DNA of 63,913 nucleotides. Source: Fidelibacterota bacterium (GTDB lineage: Bacteria; Fidelibacterota; UBA8477; JABMPR01). Positions 43,141 through 50,911 of this stretch are shown here, piece by piece (within the stretch, counting starts at the first letter, position 1; every line of letters starts with the position of its first letter). Under the pieces are notes generated by a model, which did not search any database, was not told the origin of the DNA, and worked only from the letters and a program-made list of their open reading frames with translations. Position numbers and translations under genes: made by a program. The stretch covers positions 1 to 63,913 of the forward strand of contig JADHVL010000021.1 of assembly GCA_016784025.1 (NCBI GenBank). The letters run 5' to 3'.

Positions 43141-44106
43141 TTAGGGTTTGATAGATCCTAACTTCTTTAATCTATTCAGACGTTCTGCCTCATTCTGTTT
43201 AAGCCAAATATCCTGTGATAGAATTGTCCAGGCCTTCATAAAATAAGAAGCAGCTTCTTGAGGTTTTCCCTGGAGGGTAAGACATTCTGCAATCTCTTCT
43301 AAGACATAGCCATCTTCATCTTGACCGACTGTCTGCATTTCTTTTTCAAGATCATATTGGATTTCAAGCGCTTTGTCAACATGACCTAATGAGCGATGGG
43401 TCCTGGCCACACACCATTTTGCGATTTGGGTTTCTCTAACCTGTTCGTGGGCTTCACGCCATCCCTGGGCTTTGAGGAAAATTTCCAGGGCTTGGTCATA
43501 TTCCTGCATATCATGGTAGGTCCAACCGATGTTGTTGTATAAAGAACCCAACCATCCCTGTGCTCGTTTATCGGGGCTGTTTTCGGCTAAATTCATTGCC
43601 TTTTCATTCCAGAGTAATTGCTGATCCTGTTGCGCAGCAATTCCCAGCATGTGAGCAGCATCCACTGCATAAAAGTCGGCTTTTGCCTGTAAACCCAACT
43701 CCCAGGCTTCCAAAAATAGAGGTATTGATTCTTCTTTTTTCCCTGATGAATTAAACGTCCTGCCCCGCTCTAACATATGGCGAATCCTAGCGATGGGATA
43801 TTCAGGTTTTAATTCAGAGTCAACTTGATCTAACAATTTATGTGCATCTTCAAATTTTTGCTGAAGACTCAGGGTGCGGGCAATTTGGGTTCTCAACTCA
43901 AGTGCATATTCTGGTTTCTCCTGGGCATTTGTATTGGCCAGTACATCCCTGAATTTCTGCTCTGTTTCACCTGGTTCATTGTAATTCCATAATTTATCGA
44001 AATCGTGCATTTGAGAATTCTCCTCGTTGATAACCTTTGTCCTATCAGGTGAACAACTTGTGAATACCAGTACAATGCTTATAAACACCATAGTTCTTAT
44101 ATACAT
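43141..44106 (-). CDS. TPR-repeat lipoprotein
   Basis: A 321-residue lipoprotein: signal MYIRTMVFISIVLVFTSC with lipobox FTSC. The mature part is all helical with at least five TPR-like units, best seen at 'YNNIGWTYHDMQEYDQALEIFLKAQ', 'CVARTHRSLGHVDKALEIQYDLEKE' and 'IAECLTLQGKPQEAASYFMKAW'. TPR proteins hold protein complexes together; the partner is unknown. It has its own divergent neighbour (44247) on the other side. Confidence 0.8.
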   Translation of the reverse strand: MYIRTMVFISIVLVFTSCSPDRTKVINEENSQMHDFDKLWNYNEPGETEQKFRDVLANTNAQEKPEYALELRTQIARTLSLQQKFEDAHKLLDQVDSELKPEYPIARIRHMLERGRTFNSSGKKEESIPLFLEAWELGLQAKADFYAVDAAHMLGIAAQQDQQLLWNEKAMNLAENSPDKRAQGWLGSLYNNIGWTYHDMQEYDQALEIFLKAQGWREAHEQVRETQIAKWCVARTHRSLGHVDKALEIQYDLEKEMQTVGQDEDGYVLEEIAECLTLQGKPQEAASYFMKAWTILSQDIWLKQNEAERLNRLKKLGSIKP

Positions 44107-44246
44107 GATAGAAGCCTACAATAATATTTTATGATAATTATCCTTTGCTAATATCAAATTAAGATTTATGCTAAGGGTGCAAAGCAGAAAAATGGATCCC
44201 CCAGGGGAACATATCCTGGCTTATGGACATGGAAGGGAGATACCTT

Positions 44247-44984
44247 ATGAAAACAACATCCATCAATCAGTTCTCACGAGGAGCCAGCTGGCTACTTATC
44301 ATATACCTGTCATTTATCATGTCGGGGTGTAGTTATAGACCTGCTGAGCTCACTCCAGAGCAAGCGCGTGTGCTTCAAACCCGGGATTTCAATGGCAGCC
44401 CTGAAGAAGTAGCTAAAGCAGTTAGCGTTGTCCTCCAAGAAATGCATTACACCCTGGACAATGTTGACATGGGTTTGGGCATCATGACTGCCAGCAGAAC
44501 ATCAGAACGTCTTTTGGCACCCATAAGTCGAGAAACTAGTGCTGATAATGATCTCGAAAACGAGCTTGGAACCTTCTGTTTGATAGCAGGTACTATGGCC
44601 ATCGTAGGCTTATTTATTGCCTGGATGTTTGATGCATTTGATGATGACGACGATGATGATGACGACGATGATGATGATGATGATGATGATAATGAAAATG
44701 ATAATCGACGTCCCCCCCGGCGGTCACACAGATCCCGCTCCCACCATCATGATTCTAGCTGGTCAATATTTGGCTCCAGTGATTCTGGTCCTTCAAGTGT
44801 TGACTCTTATACTTATATCATGACTATTAATCTTGAAGAACTTTCTCTTCAGCAAACACGGATTCGATTGACTGTTCAGGGAGAACACTACGAAGGTCCT
44901 AGTCTTGTTGAGTCCGGCCCTGTCCAAGAGCAACAATTCTTTATTGATTTTTTTACACGCCTACATACCACATTAAATCGCTAG
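44247..44984 (+). CDS. Lipoprotein with poly-Asp tract, unknown function
   Basis: A 245-residue lipoprotein. ATG 44247 is chosen because GGAAGGGAGA precedes it and the signal (RGASWLLIIYLSFIMSGC) then has normal length. After an N-terminal domain (residues ~35-90) there is a membrane span (FCLIAGTMAIVGLFIAWMF), a run of 17 Asp, then an Arg/His/Ser-rich segment (RRPPRRSHRSRSHHH). The C-terminal 'YTYIMTINLEELSLQQTRIRLTVQGEHYEGP' is a beta domain. The first and last parts resemble lipoproteins of the 'AEVKKAVLAVLQDMGYTI' type, but no name is certain. Confidence 0.65.
   Translation: MKTTSINQFSRGASWLLIIYLSFIMSGCSYRPAELTPEQARVLQTRDFNGSPEEVAKAVSVVLQEMHYTLDNVDMGLGIMTASRTSERLLAPISRETSADNDLENELGTFCLIAGTMAIVGLFIAWMFDAFDDDDDDDDDDDDDDDDDNENDNRRPPRRSHRSRSHHHDSSWSIFGSSDSGPSSVDSYTYIMTINLEELSLQQTRIRLTVQGEHYEGPSLVESGPVQEQQFFIDFFTRLHTTLNR
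44640..44690 (+). repeat. GAT/GAC trinucleotide tract encoding 17 Asp
   Basis: Seventeen in-frame GAY codons, the last eight all GAT. Slippage here would change the length of the acidic tract without breaking the frame. Confidence 0.9.
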
Positions 44985-45210
44985 GGGAAAACGTTCAGAC
45001 TTTTGATTGCAGTTCTTGATTACAGTTCGAGGTAATTGATATCAAAAAGGCGTTTCCATCTAATTTTGCACTATATTGTGTAAAATTGTGAAGAAACGTA
45101 TAAATTCTGGATTGGTTCACCAGTAGAAATTTGACTCGGTCATTTAATAGAATATGCCGTGGTTAACATGTATCACTGGTTTAACGATCCACACCCTGGA
45201 GGTAACACCT

Positions 45211-46695
45211 ATGAAATTCATTAAAATAGCACTCGTCCTTGTTCTAACCCTTTGCGCTCTCACCGCTCAAGATGCTACTATTTTGCCTGCACAAAAATCT
45301 GCAATCGTCACCCTGGCCACCAATAGTGGTTTTACCATGCTTAGTTTAGATAACTATCTGCAGTTAAGTTATAATTCCGATTTGGAGAATCTATCCAAGG
45401 ATAATGCTGTTAAGGTGATACAGGCTTTTCAAGCAGGTGAGAAACCCAGCGCAGAATTAAGTTCAACCAATCCAATGACGAAATCAGCAACTGTGGTTCC
45501 TGCTATTAAAAGCACTCCAAAGGAGCAGGTACTGAAGGCCAGCATCCTGGAACAAGGAATGTCAAAACGGTTCTACCTGGTGGATGGTAACATAATTAAT
45601 GGTACCATCTTAAAAATTGAGGGAAACATTTGTCAAATCGAAACACCAGATGGCACCCTTAGTATCCCCAATGCTGATATTCTTGAGGAAACTGCAAAAA
45701 TTACAAAAAAAGATGACACGAGATATGTGGGACCTGTTCTCAGGGATAATCAGCAGGAAATCGTGATACGATCCAAGTATGGGGATGTCGTCATCAACAA
45801 AAAAGACATAAAAGATATGGATCGCTATCATGGTGGAAAACGTGTAGCCTGGGCAGAAGAAAAGAAAACTTTCTATCAAGGTGAAGCGGTCCTTACCGAT
45901 ATATTTATGGACCCAACCGCCTTTCCATTGCCTGCCCACACATTTTATATTTCAGGACTATCTCTTGGATACGGTTTTACAGAACGCTTTATGTTGCGGA
46001 CACAGTTTGGCAGCAACTTCTCAGGTGACTTAAACCTGCAGGCTCATTGGCGATTTTATCACCGTCCAACTGCTGCCAAAGAATCAGCAGCGGCAGTAGG
46101 AATGAATCTACATCGTAACTATCCCATGAAAAATCTGGTTGCCCGTTACTCTCAATTTGTTGAAATGAGTCCAGGAGTCACTTTAAATGATCAATCCGAT
46201 TTGAATGTTGATTATGTAATGAAGGATCCAGATGCTCGTGGAGTTTATGCCGAGATTTATTTCGTACAATCCTACCGTAAAACCATGGAGAGTGGTCGCG
46301 GAAAAGTAGGTGCCCACTTTGGAGCCAGAACAAATACTTTTCCCCTGTTGAAGAACAACCTACTTGATCCAGACACAAGCTTTACGTGGATGGATGATGG
46401 TGAATTCGCAATCCCCTTTAGGCTCTTTGCCGGCTTTGAATATGATCTATCCAAAAACATGAAATTTCTGGCAGAAGTCTGGGCAGATAATGGAAACAAG
46501 TATCGCTCATTCTCACAGAGTTGGGATGATTACTTCGGCGATGATAGTCGATTTGTTCTGGATGGCGCTGGTGGAGATTACAGCATGCTGGATTTTGATT
46601 TTGGCTTTCTATATGCAGTAAATGAAACATTCAGATTAGGGATTCACTTCCAGCAACCTTACCTCGTTTTTTACTGGGAACTATACGAGCTGTAG
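45211..46695 (+). CDS. Exported beta-rich protein with Lsm-like module, unknown function
   Basis: A 494-residue protein with signal MKFIKIALVLVLTLCALTAQD; GGAGG 12 bases upstream supports ATG 45211 over the longer in-frame form. After a low-complexity linker, residues ~115-165 hold a small beta module 'LVDGNIINGTILKIEGNICQIETPDGTLSIPNADILE', repeated in weaker form (residues ~180-205). From residue ~225 the protein is a predicted beta-barrel ('ISGLSLGYGFTERFMLRTQFGSN' ... 'FAGFEYDLSKNMKFLAEVWADN' ... 'FRLGIHFQQPYLVFYWELYEL'), likely in the outer membrane. Next two genes encode related small beta modules. Confidence 0.65.
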   Translation: MKFIKIALVLVLTLCALTAQDATILPAQKSAIVTLATNSGFTMLSLDNYLQLSYNSDLENLSKDNAVKVIQAFQAGEKPSAELSSTNPMTKSATVVPAIKSTPKEQVLKASILEQGMSKRFYLVDGNIINGTILKIEGNICQIETPDGTLSIPNADILEETAKITKKDDTRYVGPVLRDNQQEIVIRSKYGDVVINKKDIKDMDRYHGGKRVAWAEEKKTFYQGEAVLTDIFMDPTAFPLPAHTFYISGLSLGYGFTERFMLRTQFGSNFSGDLNLQAHWRFYHRPTAAKESAAAVGMNLHRNYPMKNLVARYSQFVEMSPGVTLNDQSDLNVDYVMKDPDARGVYAEIYFVQSYRKTMESGRGKVGAHFGARTNTFPLLKNNLLDPDTSFTWMDDGEFAIPFRLFAGFEYDLSKNMKFLAEVWADNGNKYRSFSQSWDDYFGDDSRFVLDGAGGDYSMLDFDFGFLYAVNETFRLGIHFQQPYLVFYWELYEL

Positions 46696-46717
46696 ATTCA
46701 TGGGATGAGATGGGCAA

Positions 46718-47203
46718 ATGAGTATAGCTAAAAAACAGATGGTAATATTCCTCACATTGGTCCTGCTGATTCCTGGGACAAGTGGTTTGTCGGCTCAAAC
46801 CTCCAGGAATTTCAGTGAACAGACCAAACTGATACGCATCAAAAAAATTGTCACTGAGTGGCAAGGCTCCATCCTCACCTTGCATACTCGTGATGGTCAG
46901 GAAATACATGGTCGACTGACTGAGGTTTCTGGCGGCAATTATCACATGGATCTAGCATCTGGAGAGATCACCATCCCACTTGAAGATGTTGTAAAAGTGA
47001 GCTTCAAACCAGGAACCCCTGAGTTATTACTCAGTATTGCTTCCGCTGCGATGGGGGGTGCATTTCTAAGTGGAGCTATCTTAATTGCCAACGATGAAGC
47101 CAACTCTATGGATGTTGGCATAGCAACCTTGCTGGGTCTACTGGGCGGTGGTCTTTGGGGCTACTCGACTTTTTATGAAACTGAGGTCATAGAGCTTGAA
47201 TAA
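46718..47203 (+). CDS. Exported small membrane protein with Lsm-like module
   Basis: A 161-residue protein: signal (MVIFLTLVLLIPGTSGLSAQ), a short beta module 'LTLHTRDGQEIHGRLTEVSGGNYHMDLASGEITIPLEDVVKVSF' (residues ~52-98), then two hydrophobic Gly-rich helices (ASAAMGGAFLSGAILIA, GIATLLGLLGGGLWGY) near the C-terminus. The module has the same 'G..i.G.l....g....l..G.i.IP..di' layout as the neighbouring gene products. It overlaps the next gene by 8 bases. Confidence 0.6.
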   Translation: MSIAKKQMVIFLTLVLLIPGTSGLSAQTSRNFSEQTKLIRIKKIVTEWQGSILTLHTRDGQEIHGRLTEVSGGNYHMDLASGEITIPLEDVVKVSFKPGTPELLLSIASAAMGGAFLSGAILIANDEANSMDVGIATLLGLLGGGLWGYSTFYETEVIELE

Positions 47204-48749
47204 TTCCCCCTTAAAGATCATTTCAATTTTCATAATAGCCTTGTTCCTAAACTCATGCTACAACAATAGTCACATCAGGACGCAAAGGGTGTTGCAGCCT
47301 GGAGATAAAATTATCTCTGGCTATGGTAGCATAAATTTGCTGGGATCAGATTCTCAATATGAATCTTATGATATTCGTCATGGAGGTGTCAGTGGGATGC
47401 GTGCAGGATTTTCTTATCTGGGATATCGTAAAGGTTTTGAACAAGGTGCAAGTATTTCTTATGGTGGTGGTTCTGGCTCGTATAATAGTCTCAGTATAGG
47501 TTATGATATCCGTAAGGTCATGAACACTCAGCAATCCCGGCCGTACCGATATGGCTTGCAGACAGAATTCAACCATATCTTGCCTGAAATAGATCAAAGA
47601 ATTCAAGGTGGTACAGTGATTCAACTGAGACCCTACCTAATGTCCGCTACTTCAGAATTGATTGACCTTTATGGTGGTGTACACGGCATCATGAGCTTTG
47701 GAGATATGCAATCAAGAGAGACTATCTATGACTGGTCGAGTTCCTCCTTCGCCGGGGAAAACTATGATTATAGTTATAATGTTGCTGCTCTTGGTCTGGG
47801 AGTAAGCATTGGGAGTGAACTTCGCTTTGGGGAATTCTTACTCCAGTCACAGATTGATGCAAGCTACCTGAGTCAACAGCATGATGTGAATGAGGATGAC
47901 TACCTTTATTTGGCAACACTGGGTAATGGCAATCTTGAATTAGAACCCATGAGAAGTTCTGGTCTATATGTCAGTCTCGGTATGGCAATTGGCCGGGCTC
48001 CAAAAAGTTCACAAAGCAGAATAAAAATTCCTGTTGGCTATATGGACACTTCCCCGAGTATGGTCACTCCTGAATCAGGCTTAAAATTTGATCCTTATAC
48101 TGGGATGGCAATACCGCAAAAGTCATCGCCCACGACCTTGAAGTTTGATCCCTATACAGGTGAAAGCCTTCATTCAAAACCAGCAGCTTTTGATCCCTAT
48201 ACGGGTCTACCCCTTGAGAATAGCACACCTCACTCTCTTTTATCCCCACAGGAACGTTCAATCCTCCTCATGAAAGGGTTAAAAATAGTTTCACTTAACA
48301 GGACTGCTTCAAATGCTTTGATCCAGGATGTAAAAAGTAATGGCATCGTTATTTATCGCGAGTCTCACGGCCAATCAATCCTGGAAACCATAGGCTATGA
48401 AAACATTCGTAATATTCAATTTGAAGGTGGCAAACGCGGATTTAAAAAGGGTATGAACTCAGCTATGATAAGTTGCGGTCTCTGTATAGCCTTGCCCCTT
48501 TCTGCCAGCTTATTAACAGGAGAGGGTGAACTATTTTTTATGGGTTTACTCACTGCTCCTGCAGTAGGTCTGGGTACATTGGTGGTAAGTTCCCTGCAGG
48601 CAGATCGGTATAATATTCATTTTAATCCAACTCCCAGCCAACCGACTGATGTAGAGTACAAAAAGAGAGTATTTAAAGAATTGATAAAACTTTATGTGGA
48701 ATCTGGATTCCCTACCTATCAATTGACCCCAAATCAGGCACAACCCTAA
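47196..48749 (+). CDS. Lipoprotein with FDPYTG repeats and Lsm-like module
   Basis: A 517-residue lipoprotein; the TTG start at 47196 gives a signal with lipobox (IISIFIIALFLNSC). Residues ~40-270 look like beta-barrel strands. Residues ~293-345 contain three FDPYTG repeats in a Pro/Ser-rich linker. A C-terminal small beta module 'GLKIVSLNRTASNALIQDVKSNGIVIYRESHGQSILETIGYENIRNIQF' is followed by two Gly-rich hydrophobic helices like those in the previous gene. It seems to combine the parts of its two upstream neighbours. Function unknown; a shared envelope assembly is possible. Confidence 0.6.
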   Translation: MNNSPLKIISIFIIALFLNSCYNNSHIRTQRVLQPGDKIISGYGSINLLGSDSQYESYDIRHGGVSGMRAGFSYLGYRKGFEQGASISYGGGSGSYNSLSIGYDIRKVMNTQQSRPYRYGLQTEFNHILPEIDQRIQGGTVIQLRPYLMSATSELIDLYGGVHGIMSFGDMQSRETIYDWSSSSFAGENYDYSYNVAALGLGVSIGSELRFGEFLLQSQIDASYLSQQHDVNEDDYLYLATLGNGNLELEPMRSSGLYVSLGMAIGRAPKSSQSRIKIPVGYMDTSPSMVTPESGLKFDPYTGMAIPQKSSPTTLKFDPYTGESLHSKPAAFDPYTGLPLENSTPHSLLSPQERSILLMKGLKIVSLNRTASNALIQDVKSNGIVIYRESHGQSILETIGYENIRNIQFEGGKRGFKKGMNSAMISCGLCIALPLSASLLTGEGELFFMGLLTAPAVGLGTLVVSSLQADRYNIHFNPTPSQPTDVEYKKRVFKELIKLYVESGFPTYQLTPNQAQP

Positions 48750-48767
48750 ATCAATTTTATAGCTATT

Positions 48768-49400
48768 TTGAGACTGATCTTTTTTTTATGCGTGTTGAGC
48801 TTGAGTAACGTCTTTCCTCAGGAAGTGACTCCCCTTGATTCACTTTTTAACCAGGATTCCCTCACCCTAGGACAGAGATTGCTGCTTACACCCATCAAAA
48901 CCTGGCAGCATTTCAGCTATGAATCATCTGCACTAAACTGTCAATTCGAAAAATCATGTTCAAATTTTATGGTTACAGCTATCCTTGAGAAGGGTGTCCT
49001 ACCGGGAATGGTGATTGGTACCGATCGGATTGTCCGTTGCAACTCAGCGGCGAGGCACTATCACGTGCAACTCCCCAATGCAAGAATCCAGTATGATGGT
49101 CGGCTGGTAGATCCTCTGGCTTGGGTAAGAGATCCCAAACCTGGGAAAAATCCTCTACTGGCAACTTCACTGTCCATCGTTCCTGGTCTGGGTCGGGCCT
49201 ATGCAGGACACCCGGTAGATGGCCTGTTCAGTTTCATTCTTGTGGCCGGTTTCGCCTATAACACTTACAATCATAACCAGGCTGAGAACCCCATCATGAC
49301 CGGGATAAATGCCAGTTTTATGACCCTTTTCTGGTTAGCCGATTTTTATGGCGCCTATCGCACGGCAAAAATGACTCCCCCAAAAAATATCCAGCCCTGA
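48768..49400 (+). CDS. YidD-like / DUF5683-like fusion, exported
   Basis: A 210-residue protein: signal (MRLIFFLCVLSLSNVFPQ, TTG start at 48768), then a YidD-like segment 'LLTPIKTWQHFSYESSALNCQFEKSCSNFMVTAILEKGVLPGMVIGTDRIVRCN' with the family pattern C-x-F-x(4)-C-S-x-F/Y and R-x-x-R-C-N. After it comes a membrane part 'ATSLSIVPGLGRAYAGHPVDGLFSFILVAGFAYNTYNH' similar to the DUF5683/TM2-type 'PG.GQ.Y.g....G' motif. YidD assists YidC membrane insertion, but that protein is cytoplasmic-side and has no signal peptide, so this secreted fusion probably does something else. Confidence 0.7.
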   Translation: MRLIFFLCVLSLSNVFPQEVTPLDSLFNQDSLTLGQRLLLTPIKTWQHFSYESSALNCQFEKSCSNFMVTAILEKGVLPGMVIGTDRIVRCNSAARHYHVQLPNARIQYDGRLVDPLAWVRDPKPGKNPLLATSLSIVPGLGRAYAGHPVDGLFSFILVAGFAYNTYNHNQAENPIMTGINASFMTLFWLADFYGAYRTAKMTPPKNIQP

Positions 49401-49547
49401 TATCTGACCTGCAATTCACCCCTCTTTGTCCAACCTTCAGATATGCAGTATTGAATTGGTTACCTGTTTCAGATAGATTGTTGCTCACATAATTGAATGG
49501 ATTAATCGAGCTCATATCGACTCAGGGAATTCTTATAAAGGGGAAGC

Positions 49548-50810
49548 ATGAAAAGTCTAAAAGGGATACCATATTTCGTTATTATTTTACTGATTATCTT
49601 TGTAACAAATAGTTGCACCAGTAATCCCTATGTAAAGAAAATTCCAAAAGAACAATACGTCGTTATGCTGTCGTTGGATGGGTGTCGTTGGGATTATCCT
49701 CAAATGGCAAACATGCCAAATCTGGAATCGATTGCACGTGAGGGTGTAAAACTGGAATCCTTGCAGCCCTCCTTCCCCAGTAAAACGTTCCCTAACCACT
49801 ATAGTATTGCGACAGGTTTATATCCAGATAACCATGGAATTGTTCAGAATAGTTTTTATGACCCAGATATGGATGCCTACTATAAACTCAAGGATCGGGA
49901 GGCCGTTGAAAATAGTGCGTTTTATGGCGGTGAGCCTATTTGGGTTACTGCTGAGAAACAGGGATTAAAGACTGCATCTTTCTATTGGGTGGGAAGTGAA
50001 GCTCCCGTCAATGGCACCTATCCATCCCGATGGAAAAAATATGATCATCATTTTCCATACGAAGCTCGAGTAGATAGTGTTATTGCCTGGCTATCTCTCC
50101 CCAAAAAGGAACGCCCCCGCCTCATCACCTGGTATTATCCGGAACCGGACGAAGTTGCCCATAAAAACAGTCCCGAAAGCGATAAAACTAGAATTAAACT
50201 TGAATATCTTGATAGTCTGGTTGGAGATTTCCGGCAAAAGCTGGCACAACTTCCCATTGCGGATCAAGTTAATTTCATTGTGACTGCAGACCATGGCATG
50301 ACCAGAATTTCAGGTGACAAGTGGATTTATTTTGAGGATTACATCCAACCAACCTGGTTGGACACTTCCCTGGGCAGCACCCCAGTCTGGATGTTTGATG
50401 CCAAGGAGGGATTCGAAGATTCTGTCTATCTGAATCTCAGTCGGGCAGAACACTTACAAGTATGGCAAAAAGACAGTATCCCCGACACACTACACTATGG
50501 CAAGAATTCCCGCGTCATGGATATTCTAGCAACTCCTGATCTCCATTGGAGTATTGGCTGGGGATATAAAAGATACCCAACTCACATGATTGGTGGAGCC
50601 CACGGCTATGATCCTCGCTATAAAGACATGCATGCCATCTTCTATGCTGCAGGTCCTGCCTTTAAACACGGTTATGTTCACCCCACGGTTGAAAATGTTA
50701 ATATTTACCCCCTCATCGCAAAAATCTTGAATCTCAAACCAGCTGAGACAGATGGAAAGTTGGAAAATGTCAGTCGCATGCTAAAACCCAAAATGATGAT
50801 AGACAACTAA
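49548..50810 (+). CDS. Nucleotide pyrophosphatase/phosphodiesterase family lipoprotein
   Basis: A 420-residue enzyme of the alkaline phosphatase superfamily (NPP type). Lipobox signal (VIILLIIFVTNSC). Metal and active-site motifs: SLDGCRWDY (Asp ligand), 'FPSKTFPNHYSIATGLYPDNHGIV' with Thr as nucleophile, 'WYYPEPDEVAHKNSP' (Asp/His ligands), 'TADHGM' and 'GAHGYDP' (His ligand). Full set is present, so it should be active on phosphodiester or pyrophosphate bonds outside the cytoplasm, probably for nucleotide or phospholipid head-group salvage. AAGGGGA precedes the ATG. Confidence 0.9.
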   Translation: MKSLKGIPYFVIILLIIFVTNSCTSNPYVKKIPKEQYVVMLSLDGCRWDYPQMANMPNLESIAREGVKLESLQPSFPSKTFPNHYSIATGLYPDNHGIVQNSFYDPDMDAYYKLKDREAVENSAFYGGEPIWVTAEKQGLKTASFYWVGSEAPVNGTYPSRWKKYDHHFPYEARVDSVIAWLSLPKKERPRLITWYYPEPDEVAHKNSPESDKTRIKLEYLDSLVGDFRQKLAQLPIADQVNFIVTADHGMTRISGDKWIYFEDYIQPTWLDTSLGSTPVWMFDAKEGFEDSVYLNLSRAEHLQVWQKDSIPDTLHYGKNSRVMDILATPDLHWSIGWGYKRYPTHMIGGAHGYDPRYKDMHAIFYAAGPAFKHGYVHPTVENVNIYPLIAKILNLKPAETDGKLENVSRMLKPKMMIDN

Positions 50811-50812
50811 GT

Positions 50813-50911
50813 ATGATGGATCTGGTTTTCCCAGGTGGCTTATATATTTTTGCAGGGATTGTCGTCCTGCTCTTAACATTCTATAGATGGATTAACAGGT
50901 CAGATCGTTGA
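50813..50911 (+). CDS. 32-residue single-span membrane protein
   Basis: Starts 2 bases after the NPP stop; sequence MMDLVFPGG then a hydrophobic span (LYIFAGIVVLLLTFYRW) and a basic-polar tail (INRSDR). Its TGA overlaps the TTG start of the next gene (TTGA), which supports translation. No family recognised; small proteins of this kind are easily missed. Confidence 0.5.
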   Translation: MMDLVFPGGLYIFAGIVVLLLTFYRWINRSDR

